Positions 36,374 through 44,671 of a stretch of 64,000 bases of DNA are shown here, one piece after another. Positions within the stretch are counted from its first letter, which is position 1. The number at the start of each line of letters is the position of its first letter. The DNA comes from Bacteroidota bacterium. GTDB taxonomy: Bacteria; Bacteroidota; Rhodothermia; Rhodothermales; Rubricoccaceae. The notes beneath the pieces are model-generated. The model searched no databases and was not told the origin of the DNA. It was given only the letters and a program-made list of their open reading frames with translations. Where the stretch lies: the NCBI GenBank assembly GCA_039821555.1, contig JBCBNX010000006.1:62001-126000 (forward strand), read 5' to 3'. The position numbers and the translations under genes are program-made.

Positions 36374-36564
36374 TCGCGCTCCGCGTCCCCTTCGCCGACG
36401 CTGACGAGATCGTGGCCGAGCAGTTTGCCGACGAGGTCGTCGTGCAGGTGCGCAACCAGCGGCGGCATGTGGCGCTGCCCAACTTCCTCGCCTACTACAC
36501 GCTCACAGACGCCGAGCACGACCAGACCTGGCTCCACCTTCGCTTCGAACCGACCACGGAATGA
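36374..36564 (+). pseudogene. Duplicated 3-prime end of the arsA gene
   Basis: The bases repeat 34008-34195 of the ArsA gene. Over about 173 aligned bases I count eight differences, all in third codon positions and all silent; only the last codons differ (FEPTTE instead of FEPSS). There is no start codon in frame, so it is a fragment. It is bracketed by ATGAGTGGG at 36365-36373 and again at 36561-36569. Silent-only divergence means both copies spent time under selection as protein, pointing to an allele or paralog brought together by recombination rather than to a decaying local copy. Confidence 0.9.
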
Positions 36565-36971
36565 GTGGGAGCGCGCGCCCAGCAACTTTAGGAAATGGGA
36601 CCCTCAGAGTGCGTGCCTACACGGTACATATGAACTACTCTTCCTTCAGAATGGTAGTGCGAATCTAGCTACGTTCGCCGCCTTTATCTGATCACTTTGA
36701 GACAGTAGAAAATTATTTTGCACATACCATTCAAAACGTTCGGTAGCTTCGTTCAAAACGTTCGTGTCAAGCATAGTAAATCTATAGACTCTCTTGTTCT
36801 GAGACGAAATTCTACGGTCTATTCTGCACGGTTTCTTGGATTTAGATGGGCATAGTGGTTGAAGGTTAGCGTGGTCGAGCCATCGCGTGCTCCTCCTATG
36901 AACCCCCGGCGTCTGCGCCTGCACTTTGAGTGCGCTGCCCGTACGCCTTCACCCATGCCCCGAGCAGTCCC
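36565..36971. other. AT-rich gap after the arsA fragment
   Basis: About 400 bases, with the part 36580-36850 much richer in A+T than the rest of the window. It contains a repeated string TTCAAAACGTTCG at about 36730 and 36753. One minus-strand frame at 36646-36774 encodes 42 residues (MLDTNVLNEATERFEWYVQN and on), but it has no recognisable family or ribosome site. No transposase or terminal inverted repeat is visible. It looks like a remnant of transferred DNA. Confidence 0.5.
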
Positions 36972-37343
36972 ATGCAACTCGACACCCTTCCTCTTCAGAC
37001 CGCCCTCGCCGAAACCATGCAGATCAACGGGGCCGTCGGTGCGGCCATCGTGGACTACGAAACCGGCATGTGCCTCGGCAGCATCGGCGGCGGCTCCCTC
37101 GACATGGAACTGGCCGCCGCTGGCAACACCGAGGTGGTCCGTGCGAAGAAGAGCATCCGCGACCAACTCGGCATCAACGAGGAGATCGAGGACATCCTGA
37201 TCACGCTCGAGTCGCAGTATCACCTGATCCGGCTGGCCCACAACAACCAGAACCTGTTCTTCTACCTCGTCATCGGGAAGAACACGAACCTGGCCTTGGC
37301 CCGGATGCGCCTCAAGCAGATCGACGCGGCCCTCGACCTCTAG
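36972..37343 (+). CDS. Roadblock/LC7-like small protein
   Basis: 123 residues from the ATG at 36972. The layout is that of a Roadblock/longin-like domain: an N-terminal helix, GAVGAAIVDYETGMCLGSIGG as the first beta hairpin, a long central helix with TEVVRAKKSIRDQLG, then EEIEDILITLESQYHLIRL and LFFYLVIGKNTNLALARMRL. In bacteria such proteins act as partners of small Ras-like (MglA-type) GTPases. No GTPase gene is near. It begins after the AT-rich gap and is followed by a hairpin at 37380. Confidence 0.7.
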   Translation: MQLDTLPLQTALAETMQINGAVGAAIVDYETGMCLGSIGGGSLDMELAAAGNTEVVRAKKSIRDQLGINEEIEDILITLESQYHLIRLAHNNQNLFFYLVIGKNTNLALARMRLKQIDAALDL

Positions 37344-37379
37344 CGAGTGCGGACCGGCTTGGTCCTGCGAACTAGACCC

Positions 37380-37413
37380 AACGCCCTGCTGCGGTTCGAC
37401 GCGGCAGGGCGTT
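37380..37413 (+). terminator. Stem-loop after the Roadblock-like gene
   Basis: Perfect 10-base arms AACGCCCTGC and GCAGGGCGTT with a 14-base loop, 37 bases after the stop. There is no U run behind it, so it may terminate only weakly or protect the mRNA end. Confidence 0.5.
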
Positions 37414-37551
37414 CGTGTGCGTGGCCACTGCGCGCAAGTGGGACGGGTCCACGCAAGCCTTAGCCACGTAAGGCGCTGCATCCGAGGCTTTCCCTCGCTG
37501 CGGTTGTGGCGTAGACTTCCGGGCTACCATCTGACTTGCCTTCCGCCCGCC

Positions 37552-39654
37552 ATGCTCGTTCGGTTCCGACTATTCCTCCTCGCCCTCCTCGCGTTCGCCA
37601 CTGTGCCCACTATCGCCCAAGACGCCGATGCGCCTGACGACCCCTTCCTCTGGCTCGAAGAGGTCGAGGGCGACCGTGCCCTCTCCTGGGTCGGCGAGCA
37701 GAACGCCGAGACGGTCACGGCGCTGGAGGCGCACCCGGCCTACGACGACCTCTACGGGGACATCCTCGCGGTGCTCAACAGCGACGACCGCATCGCCTAT
37801 CCGGGTCTGCGCGGCGACTTCGTCTACAACTTCTGGACGGACGCCGACAACCCGCGCGGCCTTTGGCGCCGTGCCTCCGTGGAGGACTACCTCGCTGGCG
37901 ACCCCACCTGGGAGACGCTGCTCGACATCGACAAGCTGGGCGCGGAGGAGAACGTCAACTGGGCTTATAAAGGCTCGACCTGCCTCGCACCGGACTACGA
38001 CCGCTGTCTCATCCGTCTCTCGCGCGGCGGGGCCGACGCTGCCGAACTGCGCGAGTTCGACGTGCCCTCGAAGACGTTCGTGGACGGGTTCTACGTGCCC
38101 GAGGCGAAATCATCGCTGGCGTGGATCGACGCGAACACGCTGCTCGTCTCGACCGACTGGGGCGAGGGCGCGCTGACCGACTCCGGCTACCCGCGCATCG
38201 TGAAGCGCTGGACGCGCGGGACGCCGCTGGACGACGCCGAGACGGTCTACGAGGGCGCAACGAGCGATGTGGGCGTGTGGGCGGCGAGCGCACGCATGGG
38301 CACGACGAGCATACCCGTCATCGCGCACCGGCCGAGCTTCTTCGAAGGTACCACCTACGTGCTCCGTGACGGCGCGCCCGTCGCGCTCGACCTTCCGATG
38401 GACGCCGACCCATCGCTCGTGGACGGCCAACTCGTCGTCTACCTCCGCTCGCCGTGGACCGTCGGCGAGACAGCCTACCCGACCGGCGCGCTCGTCGCCA
38501 CGGACTACGAGGCGTTCCTCGCGGGCGAACGCGCCTTCGAGACCGTGTTTGTGCCGACCGAGCGGCAGACGGTGCAGTACGTCGCCTCGACGGCGCACTC
38601 GATGATCGCGTCGGTGCTCGACAACGTGCAGGGGCAGCTCCACCGTTTCCGCTTCGCCTCCTCGTCAGACGGACAGGGCGGCGCGTGGACGAGCACCATG
38701 ATCGACGCGCCCGAACTCGGCAGCGTCAACGTCGTGAGCACGAGCAGCGAGGACGACCGCTTCTTCTTCACCTACAGCTCCTACCTCCAGCCGACGACGC
38801 TCTACCTCGCGGGCGGGGACGACACCGTTGCGGAGGTGACCAAGCTCCCCGCGCTCTTCGACACCGAGGGGCTGACGGTCGCCCAGCACGAGGCCACGTC
38901 CGCCGATGGTACGCAGATCCCGTACTTCATCGTCCACCGCGAGGACATCGCGCTCGACGGCACCAACCCGACGCTGCTCTACGGCTACGGCGGCTTCGAA
39001 ATCGCACTCACGCCGTCGTACAGCGCCACGGCGGGGCAGGCGTGGCTCGAACGCGGCGGCGTCTACGTGGTCGCCAACATTCGGGGTGGGGGCGAGTTCG
39101 GCCCCGAGTGGCACCGCGCCGCCCAGAAGGCGAATCGTCAGCGCGCCTACGACGACTTCATCGCGGTCGCCGAAGACCTCGTCGCGCGCGGCGTCACGTC
39201 GCCGGACCACCTCGGCGTTCAGGGCGGCTCCAACGGTGGCCTCCTCACAGGCGTCATGGTGACACAGCGCCCTGACCTCTTCAACGCCGTCGTGATCGCG
39301 GTGCCGCTGCTCGACATGCGGCGCTACCACACGCTCCTCGCCGGCGCCAGCTGGATGGCCGAATACGGTGACCCCGACAACCCCGACGAGTGGGCCTACA
39401 TCCGGCAGTATTCGCCTTACCACAACCTCGACGCCGACGCCGACTACCCGCGCGTGCTCTTCACCACCACCACGCGCGACGACCGCGTGCACCCGGGCCA
39501 CGCCCGCAAGATGGCCGCGAAGATGCGCGGTCTCGGCCACGAGGTCTACTACTTCGAGAACACCGAGGGCGGCCACGGCGCGGGCGTCACACCCGAGCAG
39601 CAAGCCCAGATGATGGCGATCACGTACGCTTATCTACTCGAACGCTTGCAGTAA
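37552..39654 (+). CDS. Secreted prolyl oligopeptidase-family serine peptidase (S9)
   Basis: 700 residues from the ATG at 37552, where a signal peptide starts (FRLFLLALLAFATVPTIAQ). S9 peptidases cleave short Pro-containing peptides. DDPFLWLEEVEGDRALSWV is the family N terminus, the middle is a seven-bladed propeller, and the catalytic domain (from about 450) has the nucleophile in LGVQGGSNGGLLTG, the Asp in TTRDDRVHPGHARKM and the His in ENTEGGHGAG. PTLLYGYGGFEIALTPSY is the oxyanion region. All catalytic residues are present. Likely periplasmic peptide degradation. Confidence 0.94.
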   Translation: MLVRFRLFLLALLAFATVPTIAQDADAPDDPFLWLEEVEGDRALSWVGEQNAETVTALEAHPAYDDLYGDILAVLNSDDRIAYPGLRGDFVYNFWTDADNPRGLWRRASVEDYLAGDPTWETLLDIDKLGAEENVNWAYKGSTCLAPDYDRCLIRLSRGGADAAELREFDVPSKTFVDGFYVPEAKSSLAWIDANTLLVSTDWGEGALTDSGYPRIVKRWTRGTPLDDAETVYEGATSDVGVWAASARMGTTSIPVIAHRPSFFEGTTYVLRDGAPVALDLPMDADPSLVDGQLVVYLRSPWTVGETAYPTGALVATDYEAFLAGERAFETVFVPTERQTVQYVASTAHSMIASVLDNVQGQLHRFRFASSSDGQGGAWTSTMIDAPELGSVNVVSTSSEDDRFFFTYSSYLQPTTLYLAGGDDTVAEVTKLPALFDTEGLTVAQHEATSADGTQIPYFIVHREDIALDGTNPTLLYGYGGFEIALTPSYSATAGQAWLERGGVYVVANIRGGGEFGPEWHRAAQKANRQRAYDDFIAVAEDLVARGVTSPDHLGVQGGSNGGLLTGVMVTQRPDLFNAVVIAVPLLDMRRYHTLLAGASWMAEYGDPDNPDEWAYIRQYSPYHNLDADADYPRVLFTTTTRDDRVHPGHARKMAAKMRGLGHEVYYFENTEGGHGAGVTPEQQAQMMAITYAYLLERLQ

Positions 39655-39689
39655 TCGAGCGTACGCGTTCTCCCACTTGATTCTTTACC

Positions 39690-39893
39690 ATGACTTCGAC
39701 CCTGACCAAGCGCCAGATCGTTCGCGCCGTCGAAAACTTGCCCGACGACGCTGCCGTCGACGATGCCATCGAGCGGTTGCTGTTTCTAAGCAAGATTGAG
39801 GAAGGGCTACGCCAAGCCGAACACGGCGAAACGAGTTCGTACGAGGAAGTAAAGCGTCGGCTTGAAGCCCGCATCGCGTCGTGGCAGTCGTAG
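39690..39893 (+). CDS. Antitoxin of a ParDE/RelBE-like pair
   Basis: 67 residues from ATG. The acidic, helical sequence (VENLPDDAAVDDAIERLLFL; ETSSYEEVKRRLEARIASW) is typical of small antitoxin/addiction-module proteins that wrap a RelE/ParE toxin. The toxin frame begins at GTG 39881 and overlaps this gene by 13 bases, the normal arrangement. Because the toxin frame carries a stop codon, this antitoxin may be an orphan. Confidence 0.75.
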   Translation: MTSTLTKRQIVRAVENLPDDAAVDDAIERLLFLSKIEEGLRQAEHGETSSYEEVKRRLEARIASWQS

Positions 39894-40189
39894 TCTGGAC
39901 GCCGCGTGCCTACGCCGACCTGGAGGCCATTGGAGACTACCTAGCGCGCGACAGTCCTGGCGCGGCAGAACGCTTGTTGCGTCAACGCTACACAGCAACG
40001 GATCGGCTCGTTGCGTTCCCAGCTTCAGGGCGAGTGGTGCCCTAGATTGGCGACGAGGCACTTCGCGAAGTGATCCACCGCAATTACCGCATCGTCTATC
40101 TACACATCCCAGGCGACGATCGCGTGGAGGTGCTCAGCGTCTTTCATGCGTCCCGCCAATTCGGCGGGCTGTCGGATTCAGGCGCGTAG
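39881..40189 (+). pseudogene. ParE/RelE-family toxin interrupted by an amber codon
   Basis: Starting at GTG 39881 the frame reads VVVWTPRAYADLEAIGDYLA and continues with ATDRLVAFPASGRVVP, a textbook ParE N-terminal two-thirds. The next codon, at 40043-40045, is TAG, where the family usually has Glu (GAG, one base away). The same frame then continues IGDEALREVIHRNYRIVYLH and VEVLSVFHASRQF, the conserved C-terminal half, to a TAG at 40187. No frameshift is needed. The 3-prime end overlaps the opposing glycosyltransferase gene by 46 bases. Confidence 0.85.
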
Positions 40190-41451
40190 CGTTCGAGGAA
40201 CGAAACGGCGTTGGCTACGCCGTCCTCGGCGCGAAGCTGTTTGCCGAGCGCAGCGGCCCGTGCGTGCATCGTGGCGTCGTTAAGCGCGGTGCGGATGCGC
40301 CCGGCGAGCGTCTCAGCGGTGAGGTGCTTCTGGCGGAGCGGCTCGGGTCCGGCCCCGAGTGCGTGGACGCGGCGCCCCCAGAACGGCTGGTCGCCGAAGA
40401 ACGGGCACACCACCGTCGGGCGGCCTGCGCGGAGTCCTGCCGCCGTGGTCCCAGCCCCGCCGTGGTGGACGACCGCTGCCATCCTCGGGAAGAGCCAATC
40501 ATGCGGGGCGCCGCGCAGCGCGAAGCACGTGGCGGGCAACGTCACCTCGGCGAGGTCGAGGCCACCCCAGCCGAGCGCGAGGACTGCCCGTACCCCGGCC
40601 AACTGTACCGCCTCAATGACGGCGCGCGCACGATCCGCACCGCGCTGCCCCTTCATGCTCCCGAAGCCGACGTACACGGGCGGTGGTCCCATGTGGAGGA
40701 ATGCAGCGAGGTCGTCGGGCGATGTCCAGTGGGGGTGCGCGAGGTGCCAGAAGCCCGTCGTGGCGACGTGCGACGGATAGGTCGCCGGGACGACGTGGGG
40801 GCTGAACGCCTGCAGGAGCGGTAGCGGCGAGCCGTCAGGACGCGCGAGCGCGGGGCCTTGCGGCAGATGGTGCTCCTGATGCCAGTCGCGGAGGTAGCGG
40901 CGCGTCCCCCAGTCGGCGAGGCGGCCCGTCAGGCGGTAGGTGCCCCGGTTGTAAGCGCGGTGCAGCGGCCCCGTCCAGCGTGGCGGGGCTGCGATGCCGA
41001 GCACGGGGAAGTCAGAGGTGGGGCCGAAGATGGGCTGCAGGGTGGCAAGCACCGCGTGCGCGCCGAGCCGCTGCGCGAAACCCGAGCCCCAGAACGCCTT
41101 CTGGTGGAAGACGATCACGTCAGGTTGCGCGGCCTCGGCGGCGGTCCACGCCTCGTCCACCATGCTGCGCTGGGCGGTGCTGATGGCGCGGTACGACTTT
41201 GCGATCGTCCGGAGCCACCCGAGCGGGGTGGACGAGTTCTCGATGGCGTCCCGTCCGAGGTCGGAGTCGAGGAAGTCGAGGATCGCGTCCGAGAGTGGCG
41301 CGAACACCAGCCCGGTGTCCTCGACGAGCGAGCGGAAGCGCGTGTGCGTGTTGACCGTCACCGTGTGCCCGGCCGCAGCGAGCCCAACCCCGAGTGCGAC
41401 AAACGGCTGCGCATCGCCCCGCGACCCAACAGTGGTGAGCAAGACCCTCAT
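40144..41451 (-). CDS. Family 1 glycosyltransferase (UGT/sterol-glucosyltransferase-like)
   Basis: 435 residues from the ATG at 41451, which overlaps the preceding stop as ATGA. GT-B fold enzyme that moves a sugar from an NDP-sugar to a small lipophilic acceptor. MRVLLTTVGSRGDAQPFVAL is the classic N terminus; the C-terminal half holds VYVGFGSMKG and the donor-binding HHGGAGTTAAGLRAGRPTVV followed by PFFGDQPFWG. This set matches the sterol/macrolide/carotenoid glucosyltransferase group. Acceptors in Rhodothermales may be carotenoids, but nothing nearby shows that. It is coupled to the FG-GAP/hydrolase gene. Confidence 0.9.
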   Translation of the reverse strand: MRVLLTTVGSRGDAQPFVALGVGLAAAGHTVTVNTHTRFRSLVEDTGLVFAPLSDAILDFLDSDLGRDAIENSSTPLGWLRTIAKSYRAISTAQRSMVDEAWTAAEAAQPDVIVFHQKAFWGSGFAQRLGAHAVLATLQPIFGPTSDFPVLGIAAPPRWTGPLHRAYNRGTYRLTGRLADWGTRRYLRDWHQEHHLPQGPALARPDGSPLPLLQAFSPHVVPATYPSHVATTGFWHLAHPHWTSPDDLAAFLHMGPPPVYVGFGSMKGQRGADRARAVIEAVQLAGVRAVLALGWGGLDLAEVTLPATCFALRGAPHDWLFPRMAAVVHHGGAGTTAAGLRAGRPTVVCPFFGDQPFWGRRVHALGAGPEPLRQKHLTAETLAGRIRTALNDATMHARAAALGKQLRAEDGVANAVSFLERYAPESDSPPNWRDA

Positions 41452-43307
41452 TTCTTCGCCAGCTCCCACACCGAGTCGCCCTTGCGGGAGAGCGCGCGGG
41501 CGGCGGGTTCGAGGCCCTGCTTCACGAGCGCGCCGATGTCGTCAATGAGCTGCTTGAGGTCTGCATAGTACGAGTGGCCGAGTAGCGACGGGTCGAGCCC
41601 GGAGGCGTCGATGGTGGTGACGCCGGGGGCAATGACGAGGCTGTTGCCCGCGCGCGGGGCGCCGTGGAGGGCCTGCGAGACGCGCAGCGCGGTGTCGTCG
41701 GCGGAGGCGTAGAGGGTGACCTGCTGGGCCGCGCCCGTGATCGCCGGGGCGATGTCGCGCTGGAAGACCTCGGCGTCCACGTCGGGCGCGGCGAGGATGA
41801 CCTGGTTGAACTGCGGCGCCTTGAACTCGCACGCGAATTCGCGGAGCGCCTGCGTAACGGCGCGGTTGCCCATGCTGTGCGCCACGATATGCACGTCTTC
41901 GGCGCCCGAGCGGAGCGCGATCTCGCGGAGGAAAGCCTTCAGGTGGAAGACGCTCCACATCACGTCGTTCTCGTCGGCGAGGTAGCGCAGCAGCGAGGCG
42001 TCCGAGGGCCACGAGTAGAACGCCGGGACGCCGTCGAAGCTGAGGTCGTAGGCCATCTGGGCGGTGCGCCGGGCGGCGTCCTCGAACGAGACGTTGAAGC
42101 CGTGCACGTAGAGCAGCACCGCCCGGCTCGAGGTCGAGTCTAGCGCGGTCTGCATCGCGGCGACGGCCTCGTCCGAGTCGAGCGGGGAGACGTCCTGGAG
42201 GATGATGTGCCGGGTGGGGTCGGCGCGGAACTGGAGGCGCAGCCAACTCGGCGACTCCATCGCGCCCGGCTCGTGGGTCTTCGGGATCGTGACGGTCGCG
42301 GTGCCCATCTGAAGCTCGCCGCCGCGTTGTCCGCCATAGAACCGACGCGGGCTGCGCCTGCCAGTCCGCGCGCGGTCGGTGCCGTAGAACACCTCGACCT
42401 CCACATAGTCCTCGGGCCCGGCCTTGGTGCCGAAGCCCGGCAGCGTCGGCGCGAGGCCGTCCGAGAGCCATCGCCCGGTGAGGTCCCAGATGTAGACGGC
42501 GCCGGCCTCGTCACCGCCGACGCCGTCCGCAGCGCCGAGGCCAAGCGCTACGAAGCGTCCGTTAAAGGTGAGCTGCGCAAACGTGCCGAGGATCTCGTCG
42601 TGCAGCAAATCCTCAGGCGCAAGTTCGGAGTCCGAAACGGAGGCGGCGAGTGTGACTTCAGTGAGACGTAGAGGATTGTCGTCGTGTCGGGCCGAGAGGC
42701 TGACGCCCTCCTTGACGAGATAAACCTCGATGCTCACCGTGCTGTCTGGCCGCACGGTCGTGCCCACGAGGTATACCCGGCCGTTGAGGTCTGAAAAGGA
42801 GGTGCGTGGTCTAGGGAAGGTGCCGTCCGTCGCGAGCCAGTAGAGTTCCTGATCCGAAAGAGGGCCGCCGTCGTTCCCTTGCACCTCATGCGTGCCCGCG
42901 TAGCGCCAGCCAAGTGTGTCTGCTACGAACGCGTGGCTGCCTGCATTGGCACTACCGCGCGCGTAGCTCACAAAGAGCGTGTCTCCGCGAGCTGCAAGGG
43001 GTGCACCGAAGCCGTCCCTGGGAAGTCCGCCTGGGGCGGCGAGCTTGGCGGTCTCGACCCAGGCGAGTCGGTCGCGGTCGTAGGCGTAGACGTAGGCCGC
43101 GCCGGTGCCAGGACGTTCGCCCGTGGCACCGGGAGCCCCGACGATGAGGCGGCCGTCGGGGAGAAGTGCCACATCAGCGCCGAATCGAGCGGCGGGCACG
43201 GCGTCGCTGGGCGTCAGCCAGTCGGCGGCGGGCTGCGCGTGCAGGACCGCGGGCACGGCGAGGAACAGCGCGAGGAGCGAGCAGGCGCGGAGGAGTCGAT
43301 CGCGCAT
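41448..43307 (-). CDS. Secreted FG-GAP propeller fused to a DUF900 alpha/beta hydrolase
   Basis: 619 residues from ATG. A signal peptide (LLALFLAVPAVLHA) is followed by FG-GAP/integrin-like blades (RFGADVALLPDGRLIVGAPG; AAYVYAYDRDRLAWVETAKL) to about residue 290. From about 305 a DUF900 domain begins with VEVEVFYGTDRARTGRRSP, then VLLYVHGFNVSFEDAARRTA, and the nucleophile elbow VHIVAHSMGNRAVTQAL. The usual DUF900 protein has a signal plus hydrolase only; fusion with a propeller is not usual. Ser of AHSMGN is the nucleophile; Asp is likely in APDVDAEVF. It starts a two-gene operon with the glycosyltransferase. Confidence 0.85.
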   Translation of the reverse strand: MRDRLLRACSLLALFLAVPAVLHAQPAADWLTPSDAVPAARFGADVALLPDGRLIVGAPGATGERPGTGAAYVYAYDRDRLAWVETAKLAAPGGLPRDGFGAPLAARGDTLFVSYARGSANAGSHAFVADTLGWRYAGTHEVQGNDGGPLSDQELYWLATDGTFPRPRTSFSDLNGRVYLVGTTVRPDSTVSIEVYLVKEGVSLSARHDDNPLRLTEVTLAASVSDSELAPEDLLHDEILGTFAQLTFNGRFVALGLGAADGVGGDEAGAVYIWDLTGRWLSDGLAPTLPGFGTKAGPEDYVEVEVFYGTDRARTGRRSPRRFYGGQRGGELQMGTATVTIPKTHEPGAMESPSWLRLQFRADPTRHIILQDVSPLDSDEAVAAMQTALDSTSSRAVLLYVHGFNVSFEDAARRTAQMAYDLSFDGVPAFYSWPSDASLLRYLADENDVMWSVFHLKAFLREIALRSGAEDVHIVAHSMGNRAVTQALREFACEFKAPQFNQVILAAPDVDAEVFQRDIAPAITGAAQQVTLYASADDTALRVSQALHGAPRAGNSLVIAPGVTTIDASGLDPSLLGHSYYADLKQLIDDIGALVKQGLEPAARALSRKGDSVWELAKK

Positions 43308-43686
43308 AGTAGGTCAGATTGCGCGTGAGGTCGGCGAAGGGCGTGCACGGCGTGGGCACCCTGCAAGAAACAACGGAAGAGCCGAAATCCCTCGCATCCG
43401 GAGCGCGGACCACGTCGGCGACGGCGCAATGCCTCCGCTGCAAAATCGAACAGCGAGGGGGGCGTCGTGTGCCGATTCGAAACGTACCGTAACCGGGTAG
43501 GCCAGGGTGTAGGAAAAACGCGGACATCGGCGATGGGCAAGGCTTCGCGGCGATACCGCGACACGCCACGGTGACATCAGAGCGGGGTGATGCGTGTCTC
43601 AAAATCGCGGTGGTGGACTTGCAAGACAGGGGAAACGCCGTCTACCACCCGGCGCTCACCTACCGCACCCATCCCCTCCGGTCACC
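43308..43686. other. Divergent intergenic region, no gene seen
   Basis: 379 bases between the FG-GAP/hydrolase gene (minus) and the unknown secreted protein gene (plus). Open frames here are extensions of the neighbouring genes or short shadows. No clear promoter box, repeat or RNA was found. Confidence 0.5.
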
Positions 43687-44610
43687 ATGGCCCGCCTTCG
43701 CCTCGCCGCGCTCGTGGCGCTGCTTCTGGGCGCTGCTGCCACCTACCTCGTAAGTGGCGACGCCCCACCATCTCCCGATCCTCTACCCGCGATGGTGGTG
43801 TCCTTGTCCGAAGCGCCACGCGTGGAGCAGCAGGCAACGCCGCCGAGAGCGAGACCATCGCCTACTCTGGCAGCTTCCGGCATCGACGAGGCCCAAGACG
43901 GTGCCGCGTTGCAACGGCTCGGTACCGATGGGCCGCGGGTGTCGGCCCCCATGGTCCCGACGCCGCTCTGGCTCGACGCGCCCTACGCCGCGCTTGCCCT
44001 CGACCCACGGGCGCAAGTTGTGCAGGGCGAGGCGCCGCTCCCGCCGCTGCTCGACCGCACGAGCTTCGACGTGCTCATGCTCGACTCGCTGATCTCGATG
44101 CGCCGCATGCGCAGCGGCTTGCAGCACGCGATGGGCGGATCGCACCGCTTTCGTGTTCCCGCCGACACCCGAGCCGAAGTAGAGGCGCCCTACCTCATGC
44201 CCACGCTCGACGTGCTGGCCGAGCGTGCTCGCGTGGCGTCGCGCTTGACCACGCGCCACGCTGGCGGGCTGCACCTCACGCGCGGAGACACGGTGCAGGG
44301 TAGGGGAACGCTCCTCATCGAAGGCGACCTCCACGTGCCGGAAGGGGCGTCGCTCTACTGGGACGGCCTCGTGCTGCTGCACACGGACCGCGCGCCGCAT
44401 CAGCTGCGTGCCGACCTCCTAGGCGACGTGCAAATCCGCGGCGCGATGGCCATGCGGCAGACCATCACCGACACGCTGGCCTGGCAGGCGACGCTCAGCC
44501 ACGACATGACGACCGGACTGTACGTGAGCCTGGGCAACGAGGCCCGCCTCTACTACGACAGCCAAAGCCTCCGTATGGCGCTCGACGCAGTACTGCCGGT
44601 GCCTGGGTGA
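43687..44610 (+). CDS. Secreted protein of unknown function
   Basis: 307 residues from the ATG at 43687. A signal or anchor (LRLAALVALLLGAAATYLVS) is followed by a Pro/Ala-rich linker and an alpha/beta region. The second half has short beta-rich segments (GTLLIEGDLHVPEGASLYWD; VLLHTDRAPHQLRADLLGDV) that recall right-handed beta-helix or bactofilin-like turns, as in proteins next to pilus/PilX-type genes. No such genes are here and I do not assign a family. Confidence 0.6.
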   Translation: MARLRLAALVALLLGAAATYLVSGDAPPSPDPLPAMVVSLSEAPRVEQQATPPRARPSPTLAASGIDEAQDGAALQRLGTDGPRVSAPMVPTPLWLDAPYAALALDPRAQVVQGEAPLPPLLDRTSFDVLMLDSLISMRRMRSGLQHAMGGSHRFRVPADTRAEVEAPYLMPTLDVLAERARVASRLTTRHAGGLHLTRGDTVQGRGTLLIEGDLHVPEGASLYWDGLVLLHTDRAPHQLRADLLGDVQIRGAMAMRQTITDTLAWQATLSHDMTTGLYVSLGNEARLYYDSQSLRMALDAVLPVPG

Positions 44611-44671
44611 GGCCTGGCATGTCGGCTAGCATGTCGGTAGCCCATCTCGCGCACGCTAAGCTGACAGGAGC

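Noticed and set aside
36365-36691. Plus-strand 108-codon frame over the arsA tail copy
   Set aside because: It is out of frame with the arsA homology; the homologous frame has no start codon. Treated as a gene fragment instead.
36646-36774. 42-codon minus-strand frame in the AT-rich gap
   Set aside because: No family, no clear ribosome site and no conserved neighbour; too weak to list as a gene.
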